This document shows, piece by piece, positions 56,058 to 64,000 of a stretch of 64,000 nucleotides of DNA. Made by a program: the position numbers and the translations under genes. Every line of letters starts with the position of its first letter. Position 1 is the first letter of the stretch. The stretch covers positions 186,001 through 250,000 of the forward strand of contig NZ_FZOY01000008.1 of the NCBI RefSeq assembly GCF_900188335.1, written 5' to 3'. This DNA is from Tropicimonas sediminicola. GTDB taxonomy: Bacteria; Pseudomonadota; Alphaproteobacteria; Rhodobacterales; Rhodobacteraceae. Under the pieces are notes generated by a model. It searched no databases, was not told where the DNA came from, and saw nothing but the letters and a program-made list of their open reading frames with translations.

Positions 56058-56822
56058 TCAGCCGATGCGGAAGTTCTGCCCGAGATAGACCCGGCGGACG
56101 TTTTCGTCCCGGACGACATCCTCGGCAGTGCCGCTCATCAGCACCTGGCCGTCGTGCAGAATGTAGGCGCGGTCGACGATCTCCAGCGTCTCGCGGACGT
56201 TGTGATCGGTGATCAGCACGCCGATGCCGCGGTTCTTGAGATCCATCACGAGGTGGCGGATGTCGCCGACGGAGATCGGGTCCACGCCGGCGAAAGGCTC
56301 GTCGAGCAGCAGGTATTTCGGCTCGGCCGCGAGGCAGCGCGCGATCTCGACCCGCCGCCGTTCGCCGCCGGAGAGAGACAGCGCCGAAGCCCGGCGGAGA
56401 TGCTCGATGGCGAACTCGGAGAGCAGGTCTTCGAGCCTCTCGCGGCGCTTGTGCCGGTCCTTCACGGCGATTTCGAGGATCGCCATGATGTTGTCCTCCA
56501 CCGACATGCCGCGGAAGATCGAGACCTCCTGAGGCAGGTAGCCGATGCCGAACTTGGCGCGGCGATACATCGGCAGGGTGGTCACGTCGCGGCCGTCGAT
56601 CTGCACCAGGCCGGATTCGGGCGTGACCAGCCCGGCGATGGAATAGAAGCACGTGGTCTTGCCGGAACCGTTGGGGCCGAGCAGGGCCACGACCTCGCCG
56701 CGCTGCAACTCCAGCGTGACGTCATGGATCACTGGACGGCGGCGATAGCTCTTGCGCAGCTGCACGACCTGCAGACCGCGCTCGCCGGGCGTCACCGTCA
56801 ATCCGCGCTGTGGGCGGTTCAT
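56058..56822 (-). CDS. lptB: LPS export ATP-binding protein LptB
   Basis: LptB powers extraction of LPS from the inner membrane with LptFG. The 254-residue ATPase has Walker [11 protein letters not shown]-loop [18 protein letters not shown] (typical of LptB), signature [16 protein letters not shown], Walker [16 protein letters not shown] and H-loop [10 protein letters not shown], ending [10 protein letters not shown]. Its start overlaps the lptA stop by 4 bases, so lptC, lptA and lptB form one operon. LptF and LptG are not in this window. Confidence 0.97.
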   Translation of the reverse strand: MNRPQRGLTVTPGERGLQVVQLRKSYRRRPVIHDVTLELQRGEVVALLGPNGSGKTTCFYSIAGLVTPESGLVQIDGRDVTTLPMYRRAKFGIGYLPQEVSIFRGMSVEDNIMAILEIAVKDRHKRRERLEDLLSEFAIEHLRRASALSLSGGERRRVEIARCLAAEPKYLLLDEPFAGVDPISVGDIRHLVMDLKNRGIGVLITDHNVRETLEIVDRAYILHDGQVLMSGTAEDVVRDENVRRVYLGQNFRIG

Positions 56823-57346
56823 TGGCCGTCGCCCTGCGCGCCCTGGGCGTCCTGCGACTGGAACACCACCCGCACGCGGCCCTCCATGACGCCCGTGCCG
56901 GTGTCGAGGTTGACCGTCAGCTTCTCGCCGGCCATCGCATTCTCGCCCTGGGTCAGGACGACATCGCCGGTCATCACCACCTCGCCGGTCTCGAGCGTGT
57001 AGACGGCTTCCTGCCCTTCGGCGGCCTCGGCCCCGTTGAACAGGGTCACCCCGCCGGAGGCATGGAGGCGCTTGACCTCGGTCTCGCCGGTGGCGCTCTC
57101 GCCGTATTCGACATCGACCACGGCGCCGGTCAGACGCATCTCGCCCTGTCCGACGACGACATTGCCGGTGAACTTGGCACGTCCGTCGGCCTGGCTCACG
57201 TCGAGCTGGTCGGCGGTGATCTCGACCGGCAGGGAGCTGTCGTGCTCGGCGCCGCCAAAGCCGATGTTGGCACCCTGCGCGAGGGCGACGGCGGGAAAGA
57301 GGAACGCTGCGGCAAGCAGCAGGGACCGGAGCGACACTGGTAGCAT
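56819..57346 (-). CDS. lptA: Periplasmic LPS-transport protein LptA
   Basis: A 175-residue OstA-domain protein with a Sec signal (residues 1-22, ending VALA-QG), then repeated short beta strands ([35 protein letters not shown]) forming the beta-jellyroll bridge that carries LPS across the periplasm, and a Gln/Gly-rich end. The start at 57346 lies one base after the lptC stop. Confidence 0.93.
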   Translation of the reverse strand: MLPVSLRSLLLAAAFLFPAVALAQGANIGFGGAEHDSSLPVEITADQLDVSQADGRAKFTGNVVVGQGEMRLTGAVVDVEYGESATGETEVKRLHASGGVTLFNGAEAAEGQEAVYTLETGEVVMTGDVVLTQGENAMAGEKLTVNLDTGTGVMEGRVRVVFQSQDAQGAQGDGQ

Positions 57347-57347
57347 C

Positions 57348-57959
57348 CTATTGGTTTCCGGGAACGTATAGCAGCCTGACACCGTCCTTGAAAACCACGG
57401 TCACGCTATCGCGATCCTCGCCGGACTGGGTCACGACCATCCGGCCAGCGTCGATGCTGCCGATGGGTCCGGTGCCGGAGACCGGTCCGGTGGTTTCCAT
57501 GTCGGTCCGGTCGAGCGCGGCGGAGAGCTCGTCGGTGTCGACCTGGTACCCGGTGGAGGTGCTGATGTGGACATTCCCGCGCAACACGGTGCGGGATTCC
57601 GTGGCGTGTACGGTTCCGGCGTCCGATGTCAGGCGGATCGAGCTGTTGTCGCCCGTCTCCATCGTGCCGCTGACCTCGACCGCATCGACGACGCTGGCCT
57701 TGGCGTCGCGTGGCGTTGCGCTGCGGGCATTGAGCGTGATGGCCTTGCCGTCTTCGGTGACGCCGGAGAACTCGGGCCCGTCCACCCGCTGTTCGCTCGC
57801 CATCTGCTCCAGGTCCTGTTCCGAGAACGGCAGAGAGTCGCTGTTGTCCCCGGTGCGTGCGACGAGGAACAGCGACGAGAGCAGGGCGAGCGCCATCAGC
57901 GGCAACAAGACCTTGAGCCATGCCACCACGCGGGAATGGAGGTTGTCGAACGCGGCCAT
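57348..57959 (-). CDS. lptC: LPS export protein LptC
   Basis: A 203-residue bitopic protein: one transmembrane helix (about 13-35, WLKVLLPLMALALLSSLFLVA) and a periplasmic beta-jellyroll (GVTEDGKAITLNARSATPRDA, VHATESRTVLRGNVHISTSTGYQVDTDEL). LptC passes LPS from LptB2FG to LptA. It starts 4 bases from the kdsD stop, so kdsD, lptC, lptA and lptB are likely one unit linking Kdo supply to LPS export. Confidence 0.9.
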   Translation of the reverse strand: MAAFDNLHSRVVAWLKVLLPLMALALLSSLFLVARTGDNSDSLPFSEQDLEQMASEQRVDGPEFSGVTEDGKAITLNARSATPRDAKASVVDAVEVSGTMETGDNSSIRLTSDAGTVHATESRTVLRGNVHISTSTGYQVDTDELSAALDRTDMETTGPVSGTGPIGSIDAGRMVVTQSGEDRDSVTVVFKDGVRLLYVPGNQ

Positions 57960-57963
57960 CGGC

Positions 57964-58953
57964 CTATACGATGCCCGCCCGCAGGCAGTCGTGGATATGC
58001 AGGATACCGCGCGCGCCGTCGTCCGCCTCGGGGTCGACGACGAAGAGGCAGGTGATCTTGCGGTCGTTCATCTCGGCCAGCGCCTCCTCGGCCAGCGCGT
58101 CGGGGCCGATGGTGCGCGGGGCAGGGGTCATCACCGCTTCGGCGGTCAGGTCCAGCAGCCCGGCCATGTGGCGGCGCAGGTCGCCGTCGGTGACGATGCC
58201 GGCGAGGCGACCGCGGGCGTCGGTCACCCCGACCACGCCGAAGCCCTTCTGGGTCATCACGATCAGCGCCTCGCGCATCGGAGTGCCCGCGGCAACCAGA
58301 GGCAGCGCGTCGCCGCTGTGCATCAGGTCGCTCACCCGCGCCAGCCGGGCGCCGAGGCTGCCGCCGGGATGGAACTCGCGGAACTTGTCGGGGGTGAAGC
58401 GGCGGTGCTCCATCAGCGCGATGGCAAGCGCGTCGCCGAGTGCGAGGGTCATCGTGGTCGAGGTCGTCGGCACGATCCCGGTCTCGCAGGCTTCGGGCGC
58501 GGCCGGCAGAAGAAGCGCCACGTCGGAGCGGCTGAGCAGGGTGCTTCCGGGGCGGCCGGCGACGCCGATCAGCGGGATGTGGAACCGCCGGGTATAGGCG
58601 ATCATGTCGGCAAGTTCCGGCGTCTCGCCCGAGTTCGACAGCAGCAGCGCGACATCGCCGGTGGCCATCATCCCCAGATCGCCGTGGCTGGCCTCGGCGG
58701 GGTGGACGAAATGCGCCGGCGTGCCGGTGGAGGCGAGGGTCGCCGCGAGCTTGCGCGCGATGTGGCCCGACTTGCCCATGCCCGATACGATCACCCGGCC
58801 GCGCGCCTCGAGGATCAGCGCCACCGCATCGGCGAACGCCTCGTCCAGCGCCTCGGCCAGCAAGGACAGCGCCTCGCCTTCACGGCGGATCACGCGGCGG
58901 GCGGTTGCGAGAAAGGTCTGGGTCCGGTCGGGGGCCGCGGAGGCGTCGGGCAT
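57964..58953 (-). CDS. kdsD: Arabinose-5-phosphate isomerase (KdsD/KpsF)
   Basis: This enzyme makes D-arabinose 5-phosphate, the precursor of Kdo. The 329-residue protein has a SIS sugar-isomerase domain (about 45-185: RVIVSGMGKSGHIARKLAATLASTGTPA, HPAEASHGDLGM, LSNSGETPEL) and two CBS domains (about 210-329). Domain order and length are those of KdsD. It starts 7 bases after the RNase D gene, suggesting that gene is co-transcribed. Confidence 0.96.
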   Translation of the reverse strand: MPDASAAPDRTQTFLATARRVIRREGEALSLLAEALDEAFADAVALILEARGRVIVSGMGKSGHIARKLAATLASTGTPAHFVHPAEASHGDLGMMATGDVALLLSNSGETPELADMIAYTRRFHIPLIGVAGRPGSTLLSRSDVALLLPAAPEACETGIVPTTSTTMTLALGDALAIALMEHRRFTPDKFREFHPGGSLGARLARVSDLMHSGDALPLVAAGTPMREALIVMTQKGFGVVGVTDARGRLAGIVTDGDLRRHMAGLLDLTAEAVMTPAPRTIGPDALAEEALAEMNDRKITCLFVVDPEADDGARGILHIHDCLRAGIV

Positions 58954-58960
58954 GGCGATG

Positions 58961-59572
58961 TCAGTGCTCGAAGATGTCGATCTCGGGCCAGCCGGCCAGA
59001 TCGAGCTTGGCCCTGGTGGGCAGGAAGTCGAAACAGGCGCGGGCGATCTCGGTGCGCCCCTCGCGTTCCAGCCGCTTGTCGAACTCCCTGCGCAGGCGGT
59101 GCAGGTAGAGCACGTCGGAGGCGGCGTATTCCTGCTGCGCGACGGTCAGCGTCTCGGCGCCCCAGTCGCTGGACTGCTGCTGCTTGGAAATGTCGATGTC
59201 CAGCAGTTCCTGGCAGAGGTTCCGCAGGCCGTGGCGGTCGGTGTAGGTGCGCACCAGCTTGGACGCGATCTTGGTGCAATAGACCGGCGCGGCCAGCGCA
59301 CCGAAGGCGTTGTACATCGCCGCGATGTCGAACCGGCCGAAGTGGAACAGCTTCAGAACCTCCGGATCGGTCAGCAGGCGCGCGAGGTTCGGCGCCTCGG
59401 TCTGGCCCTTCTCGATCTGCACGAGGTGCGCATCGCCATCGCCGCCGGAGAGCTGCACGAGGCACAGGCGGTCGCGATGCGGATTGAGCCCCATCGTCTC
59501 GCAGTCGATGGCGACCACCGGGCCGAGATCGAGCGTATCGGGGAGATCTTTGGCGTGGAGGTGGATCGCCAT
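58961..59572 (-). CDS. RNase D-type 3'-5' exonuclease
   Basis: A 203-residue DEDDy exonuclease: AIDCETMGL supplies D23 and E25, FHFGRFDIAAMYNAFG the third aspartate, and YAASDVLYLHRL the final tyrosine and aspartate. It is a single catalytic domain without the HRDC domains of full-length RNase D, a short form common in alphaproteobacteria; it may trim tRNA or other RNA 3' ends. The start at 59572 is used because residues encoded upstream show no family character. Confidence 0.9.
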   Translation of the reverse strand: MAIHLHAKDLPDTLDLGPVVAIDCETMGLNPHRDRLCLVQLSGGDGDAHLVQIEKGQTEAPNLARLLTDPEVLKLFHFGRFDIAAMYNAFGALAAPVYCTKIASKLVRTYTDRHGLRNLCQELLDIDISKQQQSSDWGAETLTVAQQEYAASDVLYLHRLRREFDKRLEREGRTEIARACFDFLPTRAKLDLAGWPEIDIFEH

Positions 59573-59825
59573 GTCGGGGCCTTCTTTTTCGGGGTTTCCG
59601 CCCAGATACGGCGGCGGGGCCGGGATTTCAATGCTGGCGCTTCCGCGGGCCCTTGCGGTGATGCGCAATTTGCAGGCGCTTGCGGCGGAATGCGCCACAT
59701 TAAGCGGCGCGAATTGCTTTGACAGCGCGCGCCCGGGCCTACACCTTGTAGCAGGGTCTGAAATATTTGACCTTTCGGACAATATCGCGGCAAGCGCCTA
59801 ATAACACAGCAACAGGGTCTGTCTC

Positions 59826-60848
59826 ATGCATGAATCCAAAGTTACCGGTGCGATTTCGCGCCGCGCCTTCCTTGGCTCGACGGTGGCCGTCGGTGCGCTT
59901 GCGAGCCTTCTTCCGCTCAAGGCCCATGCCCAGGAGCCGCTGAAAGTCGCCGGCATTTACACCGTGCCGGTGGAGCAGCAGTGGGTGAGCCGGATCCACA
60001 TCGCGGCCCTTGCTGCCCAGGAACGCGGCGACATCGAATACACCTATTCCGAGAACACTGCGAACACCGACTATCCGCGCGTGATGCGGGAATATGCCGA
60101 GGGCGGCTACGACCTGATCGTCGGCGAGATCTTCGGCGTGGAGGCGGAGGCCCGCGAAGTGGCCGCCGAGTACCCGGAGGTTGCGTTCCTGATGGGCTCG
60201 TCCTTCAAGGAAGACCCGGCCATCGCCAACCTCGCGGTTTTCGACAACTACATCCAGGACGCCTCGTACCTGTCTGGCATCATCGCCGGGGCGCTGTCGG
60301 AGAGCGGCAACATCGGCATGGTTGGCGGCTTCCCGATCCCGGAAGTGAACCGCCTGATGCATGCCTTCATGGCCGGTGCGCGCGAGATGAACCCCGACGT
60401 GACCTTCCAGGTGTCCTTCATCGGCTCCTGGTTCGATCCGCCCAAGGCCAAGGAAACCGCCTATGCAATGATCGAGAACGGCGCCGACCTGCTTTATGCC
60501 GAGCGCTTCGGCGTCTCGGATGCGGCCAAGGAAAAGGGCATCCTCGCCATCGGCAACGTGATCGACACCCAGGCCGACTATCCCGACACCGTGGCCGCTT
60601 CGGCTCTGTGGCATTTCGAGCCGACGCTGGACAAGGCGATCGCCGAGGTCATGGCCGGGACCTTCACGGCCGCGGATTACGGGATCTATTCCTTCATGAA
60701 GGAAGGCGGCTGTTCGCTGGCACCGCTCGGCACCTTCGAGGGCAAGATCCCGCAGGCGGCGCTGGACCTGGTGGCCGAACGGGAAGCGGCGATTAAGGAT
60801 GGCTCCTTCACCGTCGAGATCAACGACGAAGAGCCGAAATCCTCGTAA
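59826..60848 (+). CDS. BMP-family ABC transporter substrate-binding protein
   Basis: A 340-residue periplasmic binding protein of the BMP/PnrA type with a Tat-like signal (SRRAFLGST at about 11-19, hydrophobic core, cleavage near KAHA-QE). KVAGIYTVPVEQQWVSRIH and NYIQDASYLSGIIAGALSESGNIGMVGG are family blocks. BMP proteins bind nucleosides or purine-like compounds. ATP-binding and permease genes follow directly, so it delivers substrate to that importer. The 253-base upstream spacer shows TTGACA (59719-59724) without a convincing -10 box. Confidence 0.92.
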   Translation: MHESKVTGAISRRAFLGSTVAVGALASLLPLKAHAQEPLKVAGIYTVPVEQQWVSRIHIAALAAQERGDIEYTYSENTANTDYPRVMREYAEGGYDLIVGEIFGVEAEAREVAAEYPEVAFLMGSSFKEDPAIANLAVFDNYIQDASYLSGIIAGALSESGNIGMVGGFPIPEVNRLMHAFMAGAREMNPDVTFQVSFIGSWFDPPKAKETAYAMIENGADLLYAERFGVSDAAKEKGILAIGNVIDTQADYPDTVAASALWHFEPTLDKAIAEVMAGTFTAADYGIYSFMKEGGCSLAPLGTFEGKIPQAALDLVAEREAAIKDGSFTVEINDEEPKSS

Positions 60849-60851
60849 GTC

Positions 60852-62393
60852 ATGACAGGCGCGGAGCCGGTGCAGACCGTTCTGCGCCTTTCCAACATCA
60901 CCAAGCGCTTCGGATCGCTCACCGCAAACGATGCGGTGAGCTTTCATCTGGACCGGGGCGAGGTTGTCGCCCTGCTCGGCGAGAACGGCGCCGGCAAGAC
61001 GACGCTGATGAACATTCTCTTCGGCCAGTACACGGCCGACGAGGGCGAGGTGGAGCTTTTTGGCCAGACGCTCCCGCCAGGCAATCCGCGCGCCGCGCTC
61101 GATGCCGGGGTCGGCATGGTGCACCAGCACTTCACGCTCGCCGGTAACCTGACCGTCTGGGAAAACATCGTGCTGGGCGCTCAGCCGCTGGCCGCGATGT
61201 CGCTGCGCCCCGGCGAGGTGAAGGCCCGGATCCGCGATCTGTCGGCCCGCTTTCATCTCAAGGTCGATCCCGATGCCCGGGTCGGACGGCTGACGGTTGG
61301 CGAGCGGCAGCGGGTGGAGATCCTCAAGGCACTCTACCGCGATGCCCGCATCCTTATTCTCGACGAGCCCACGGCGGTGCTGACCCCGCAGGAGACGGAC
61401 GCGCTGTTCTCGACCCTGCGGGAGGCGATCGGCATGGGGCTGTCGATCATCTTCATCTCGCACAAGCTGCACGAGGTCATGGCGATCTCCGACCGCGTGC
61501 TGGTGCTGCGGCATGGCAAGCTGGTGGCCGAGCGCCCGACGGCCGAGACCAACCGCGAGGAACTGGCCGCGCTGATGGTCGGGGCCGAGGTGACGATGCC
61601 GGAGATCACGCCGTCGACCCCCGGCGCGCCGCGCCTGTCGCTCCGCGCCGTGTCGACGGAAGGCGAGGGCGACAAGCCTGGGCTCGACGCGGTGACGATG
61701 GACCTGTGCGCGGGCCAGATCACCGGCTTGGCGGGCGTTTCCGGAAACGGGCAGGCCGCGCTGTCGGACCTGCTGTCGGGGCTGCGCGCGCCGATTTCGG
61801 GCGACATGACGGTGGCGGGCGAGCCGATCAGCGGCTGGACGCCGCGCACCGCCATCGGCCACGGCATCGCCCGCATTCCGGAAGACCGGCACCACACCGG
61901 CACCATCGCGGATTTCACCCTGGCGGAGAACGCGATCCTCGAGACCTACGGCAGCGATTTCTCGCGCCGCGGCTGGATGGACTGGGCCCGCGTGCGGAGT
62001 CACGCCGAGGAGTTGATCGCGACCTACGACATCCGCTGCCCCGGACCGGACGTGCGGATCCGGCTGCTGTCGGGCGGCAACATGCAGAAGCTGATCCTCG
62101 GGCGGGTTCTGGAATGGGGGCCGGAGATCATCCTCGCCAACCAGCCGGTGCGCGGGCTCGACATCGGCGCGGTGAACTACGTGCACGGCCGGCTCGCCGA
62201 GGCCCGTGATGCCGGCGCGGCGGTCCTGCTGATCTCGGAGGATCTCGACGAGATCATGCGCCTGTCGGACGTGATCCACGTGATCTCCGAAGGTCGGCTC
62301 AGCCCGCCCTTCGCCCGCGGCACCATGAAGCCGGAGGACCTGGGCGCCTGGATGGCCGGCCACGGATTCGAGGAGGCGGCCCATGCGTCTTGA
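60852..62393 (+). CDS. ABC importer ATPase with two ABC domains (nucleoside type)
   Basis: A 513-residue double ATPase as in RbsA/YufO-type importers. Domain 1 has Walker A GENGAGKTT, signature LTVGERQRVEI and Walker B LILDEPTAVLTP; domain 2 has the degenerate Walker A GVSGNGQAAL expected for the family, signature LSGGNMQKLILGR and LANQPVRGLDIGAV. The start lies 3 bases after the binding-protein stop, and its end overlaps the first permease by 11 bases. Confidence 0.94.
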   Translation: MTGAEPVQTVLRLSNITKRFGSLTANDAVSFHLDRGEVVALLGENGAGKTTLMNILFGQYTADEGEVELFGQTLPPGNPRAALDAGVGMVHQHFTLAGNLTVWENIVLGAQPLAAMSLRPGEVKARIRDLSARFHLKVDPDARVGRLTVGERQRVEILKALYRDARILILDEPTAVLTPQETDALFSTLREAIGMGLSIIFISHKLHEVMAISDRVLVLRHGKLVAERPTAETNREELAALMVGAEVTMPEITPSTPGAPRLSLRAVSTEGEGDKPGLDAVTMDLCAGQITGLAGVSGNGQAALSDLLSGLRAPISGDMTVAGEPISGWTPRTAIGHGIARIPEDRHHTGTIADFTLAENAILETYGSDFSRRGWMDWARVRSHAEELIATYDIRCPGPDVRIRLLSGGNMQKLILGRVLEWGPEIILANQPVRGLDIGAVNYVHGRLAEARDAGAAVLLISEDLDEIMRLSDVIHVISEGRLSPPFARGTMKPEDLGAWMAGHGFEEAAHAS

Positions 62394-63432
62394 ACCGATC
62401 GCCAACCCGACGTTGGCGCGGCGGACCCTGCCGCCGGTGCTGGCGCTGGCTATGACATTCGCGGTTGCGGCGCTGCTGGCCATGATCGCCGGGGGCAACC
62501 CGGCCGCCGTTTTCGGCGAGATCTTGAAAGGTGCCTTCGGATCCAAATTTGCCGTGCTGGAGACGCTGAACCGCGCCACGCCGCTGATCTTCACCGGCCT
62601 CGCCGTTGCCGTCGCGTTTCGTGCCAAGCTCTGGAACATCGGGGCCGAGGCGCAGCTCTATGCCGGGGCGGTCGTCACCGCGGTGCTCGGCACGGGCGCT
62701 CTCGGATGGCCGTCTCCGGTGCTGCTGCCGGTGATCGCGGTCGCCGCGATGCTGGCGGGCGCGTTCGTTCTGTTCGTGCCGGCGGTGCTGAAGACCCGGT
62801 TCGGCGTGGACGAGGTGGTGACCACGCTGCTCTTCAACTTCATCTTCCTGCTCTTCGTCTCCTACCTGCTCGAAGGTCCTTTGAAGGACCCGATGGGTAT
62901 GGGCTGGCCCAAGTCGGCGCGGCTGATCCCCGAGGCGCGCCTGCCGCGGATCGTCGAGGGGCTGCGCCTGCACTGGGGCTTTGCGCTGGCCCTGATCTCG
63001 GCCGTGGCGATCTGGATCGTGGACGCGCGGACGACGCTGGGTTTCGAGATGCGCGCCGTGGGCCAGAATGCGGAGGCCGCGCGGTTCGCCGGCATCCCGG
63101 TGACCCGCGTGATCCTCAAGACCGCGCTGCTCTCGGGCGGGCTCGCGGCGCTCGCAGGCTATTCCGAGGTCGCGGGTCTCAAGGGATCGCTCACGCTCGA
63201 TCTGTCGCCGGGCTATGGCTACACCGGCATCGTCGTGGCGATGCTGGCGCTGCTGCATCCGCTCGGCGTGGTCGTGGCGGCGCTGTTCGTCGCCGCGATC
63301 TTCGTCGGCGCCGACAGCATGAGCCGCGCCGTCGGCGTGCCGACCTACCTCGCCGACATCATGCTCGCGACCGCGCTGCTGCTGATGGTGCTGGCGATCC
63401 TGCTGACCAAGTTCCGCGTGCGGAGGGATTGA
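62383..63432 (+). CDS. ABC importer permease 1 (BMP/nucleoside type)
   Basis: A 349-residue membrane protein with about ten hydrophobic segments in the BPD_transp_2 family. FRAKLWNIGAEAQLYAGAVV and VRFAGIPVTRVILKTALLSGGLAALAG-like segments are typical of YufP-type permeases, which pair with a second permease to form the channel. It overlaps the ATPase gene and ends 1 base before permease 2. Confidence 0.93.
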   Translation: MRLEPIANPTLARRTLPPVLALAMTFAVAALLAMIAGGNPAAVFGEILKGAFGSKFAVLETLNRATPLIFTGLAVAVAFRAKLWNIGAEAQLYAGAVVTAVLGTGALGWPSPVLLPVIAVAAMLAGAFVLFVPAVLKTRFGVDEVVTTLLFNFIFLLFVSYLLEGPLKDPMGMGWPKSARLIPEARLPRIVEGLRLHWGFALALISAVAIWIVDARTTLGFEMRAVGQNAEAARFAGIPVTRVILKTALLSGGLAALAGYSEVAGLKGSLTLDLSPGYGYTGIVVAMLALLHPLGVVVAALFVAAIFVGADSMSRAVGVPTYLADIMLATALLLMVLAILLTKFRVRRD

Positions 63433-63433
63433 G

Positions 63434-64000
63434 ATGGAACTGCTCGAGATCCTGCTCTCCGCCTCGTTCTGGGCCGCCGCGATCCGCATCGCATCGCCGC
63501 TGATCTTCGCCACGATGGGCGAGCTGATCTGCGAACGGGCAGGGGTGCTGAACCTCGGGATCGAGGGCATCATGGTCGCCGGCGCCTTTGCAGGCTGGAT
63601 CGCCGTCTGGGCCGGGCTGCCGCTCTGGGGCGGGGTGGCGGTGGCGCTGCTGACCGGCATGGCCTTCGGGCTGGTCCACTCGATTCTCTCGGTGCCCTTT
63701 GGCCTGTCGCAGCACGTCGTGGGTGTGGGCATCACCCTGCTGGCGACCTCGCTGACCTTCTACACGTACCGCGTGGTGCTGCCCGAGGTCTCCTCGCCGC
63801 CCAAGATCGAGGCCTTCCAGGCATTCGAGATCCCGATCCTGTCCCAGATCCCGATCGTCGGCCCCGCGTTCTTCGCGCAGACGCCGCTGACCTACGCGGC
63901 CTTCGTGGTGGTGATCGTGACGGCGCTCGTGCTCTACCGTACGCCGCTTGGTCTCGCCGTGCGGGCTGCGGGCGAGAACCCGTCGGCGGTCGCGGCGCAG
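63434..64000 (+). CDS. ABC importer permease 2, 3' end outside window
   Basis: The reading frame from ATG 63434 stays open to the last base (189 codons), so the gene is cut by the window end. MGELICERAGVLNLGIEGIMVAGAF and TPLGLAVRAAGENPSAVAAQ are typical of YufQ-type permeases, the usual partner of permease 1. GAG plus GGA upstream supports the start. The full protein would be about 300-330 residues. Confidence 0.92.
   Translation, partial: MELLEILLSASFWAAAIRIASPLIFATMGELICERAGVLNLGIEGIMVAGAFAGWIAVWAGLPLWGGVAVALLTGMAFGLVHSILSVPFGLSQHVVGVGITLLATSLTFYTYRVVLPEVSSPPKIEAFQAFEIPILSQIPIVGPAFFAQTPLTYAAFVVVIVTALVLYRTPLGLAVRAAGENPSAVAAQ

Noticed and set aside
59725-59825. A riboswitch upstream of the BMP transporter genes
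   Set aside because: A purine-type switch would suit the substrate, but I see no conserved core or terminator/antiterminator pair, only a repeated CAGGGTCTG that is likely chance.
59739-62639. A 966-codon minus-strand open frame opposite the BMP transporter
   Set aside because: It is antisense to a well-supported binding protein and ATPase and has no recognisable domain.

Overview
The window is high-GC (mid-60s by eye), gene-dense chromosomal DNA from an alphaproteobacterium, most likely a marine member of the Rhodobacterales/Roseobacter group. The basis is the protein families and their order: a NavAb-type sodium channel, an argJ-mutT-ppiC/secA divergent locus, a rimP-nusA-ylxR-infB operon, lptCAB next to hpf-ptsN with no rpoN between, many ATGA start/stop overlaps, and a heat-shock promoter of the alphaproteobacterial CTTG-N18-CYTATNT type before dnaK. 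I see no rRNA, tRNA, insertion sequence, phage gene or CRISPR array. Genus cannot be fixed from the sequence alone.

Layout. 1-8.4 kb: 3' end of a malic enzyme, a ribokinase-like kinase, msrA, a sulfotransferase-like protein, an SCP2 protein, argG, ilvA, then a divergent Hpt / REC-PP2C phosphatase pair and a Nudix gene. 8.5-17.8 kb: a forward run of hslO, a CoA-type Nudix gene, cca, a LysE exporter, two overlapping ABC exporter half-genes, an rRNA methyltransferase and a BacNav channel. 17.9-20.1 kb: two L,D-transpeptidases (a lipoprotein and a Tat substrate), a CAP-domain lipoprotein and a tiny exported protein closed by a strong terminator. 20.2-28 kb: hemH, an NDUFAF5-like protein whose start codon overlaps that of divergent comF, grxC, a nitrilase-family amidase, a MarR regulator, thpR, ubiG, a prolyl aminopeptidase, a small membrane protein and a DedA protein. 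28-33.6 kb: the rimP-nusA-ylxR/L7Ae-infB operon behind what looks like a terminator-containing leader. 33.6-43.7 kb: a 46-residue orphan, mutT, argJ, ppiC, secA, a secA-linked protein of unknown function, dnaJ and dnaK.

43.8-54.6 kb holds alkB and then a surface-polysaccharide region: an ABC-2 permease, cysQ, a kdsB-type cytidylyltransferase, galU, galE, two paralogous glycosyltransferases, a GT14-type transferase and a two-domain sulfotransferase. CysQ destroys the by-product of sulfotransferases, so together they suggest a sulfated glycan; this is the region I would study first. 54.6-59.6 kb is ptsN, hpf, lptB, lptA, lptC, kdsD and an RNase D-type exonuclease, linking Kdo supply and LPS transport. 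59.8-64 kb is a BMP-type ABC uptake system, probably for nucleosides or purines, cut off by the window end.

Functional calls rest on motifs read from translations and on known families. No database search was run.
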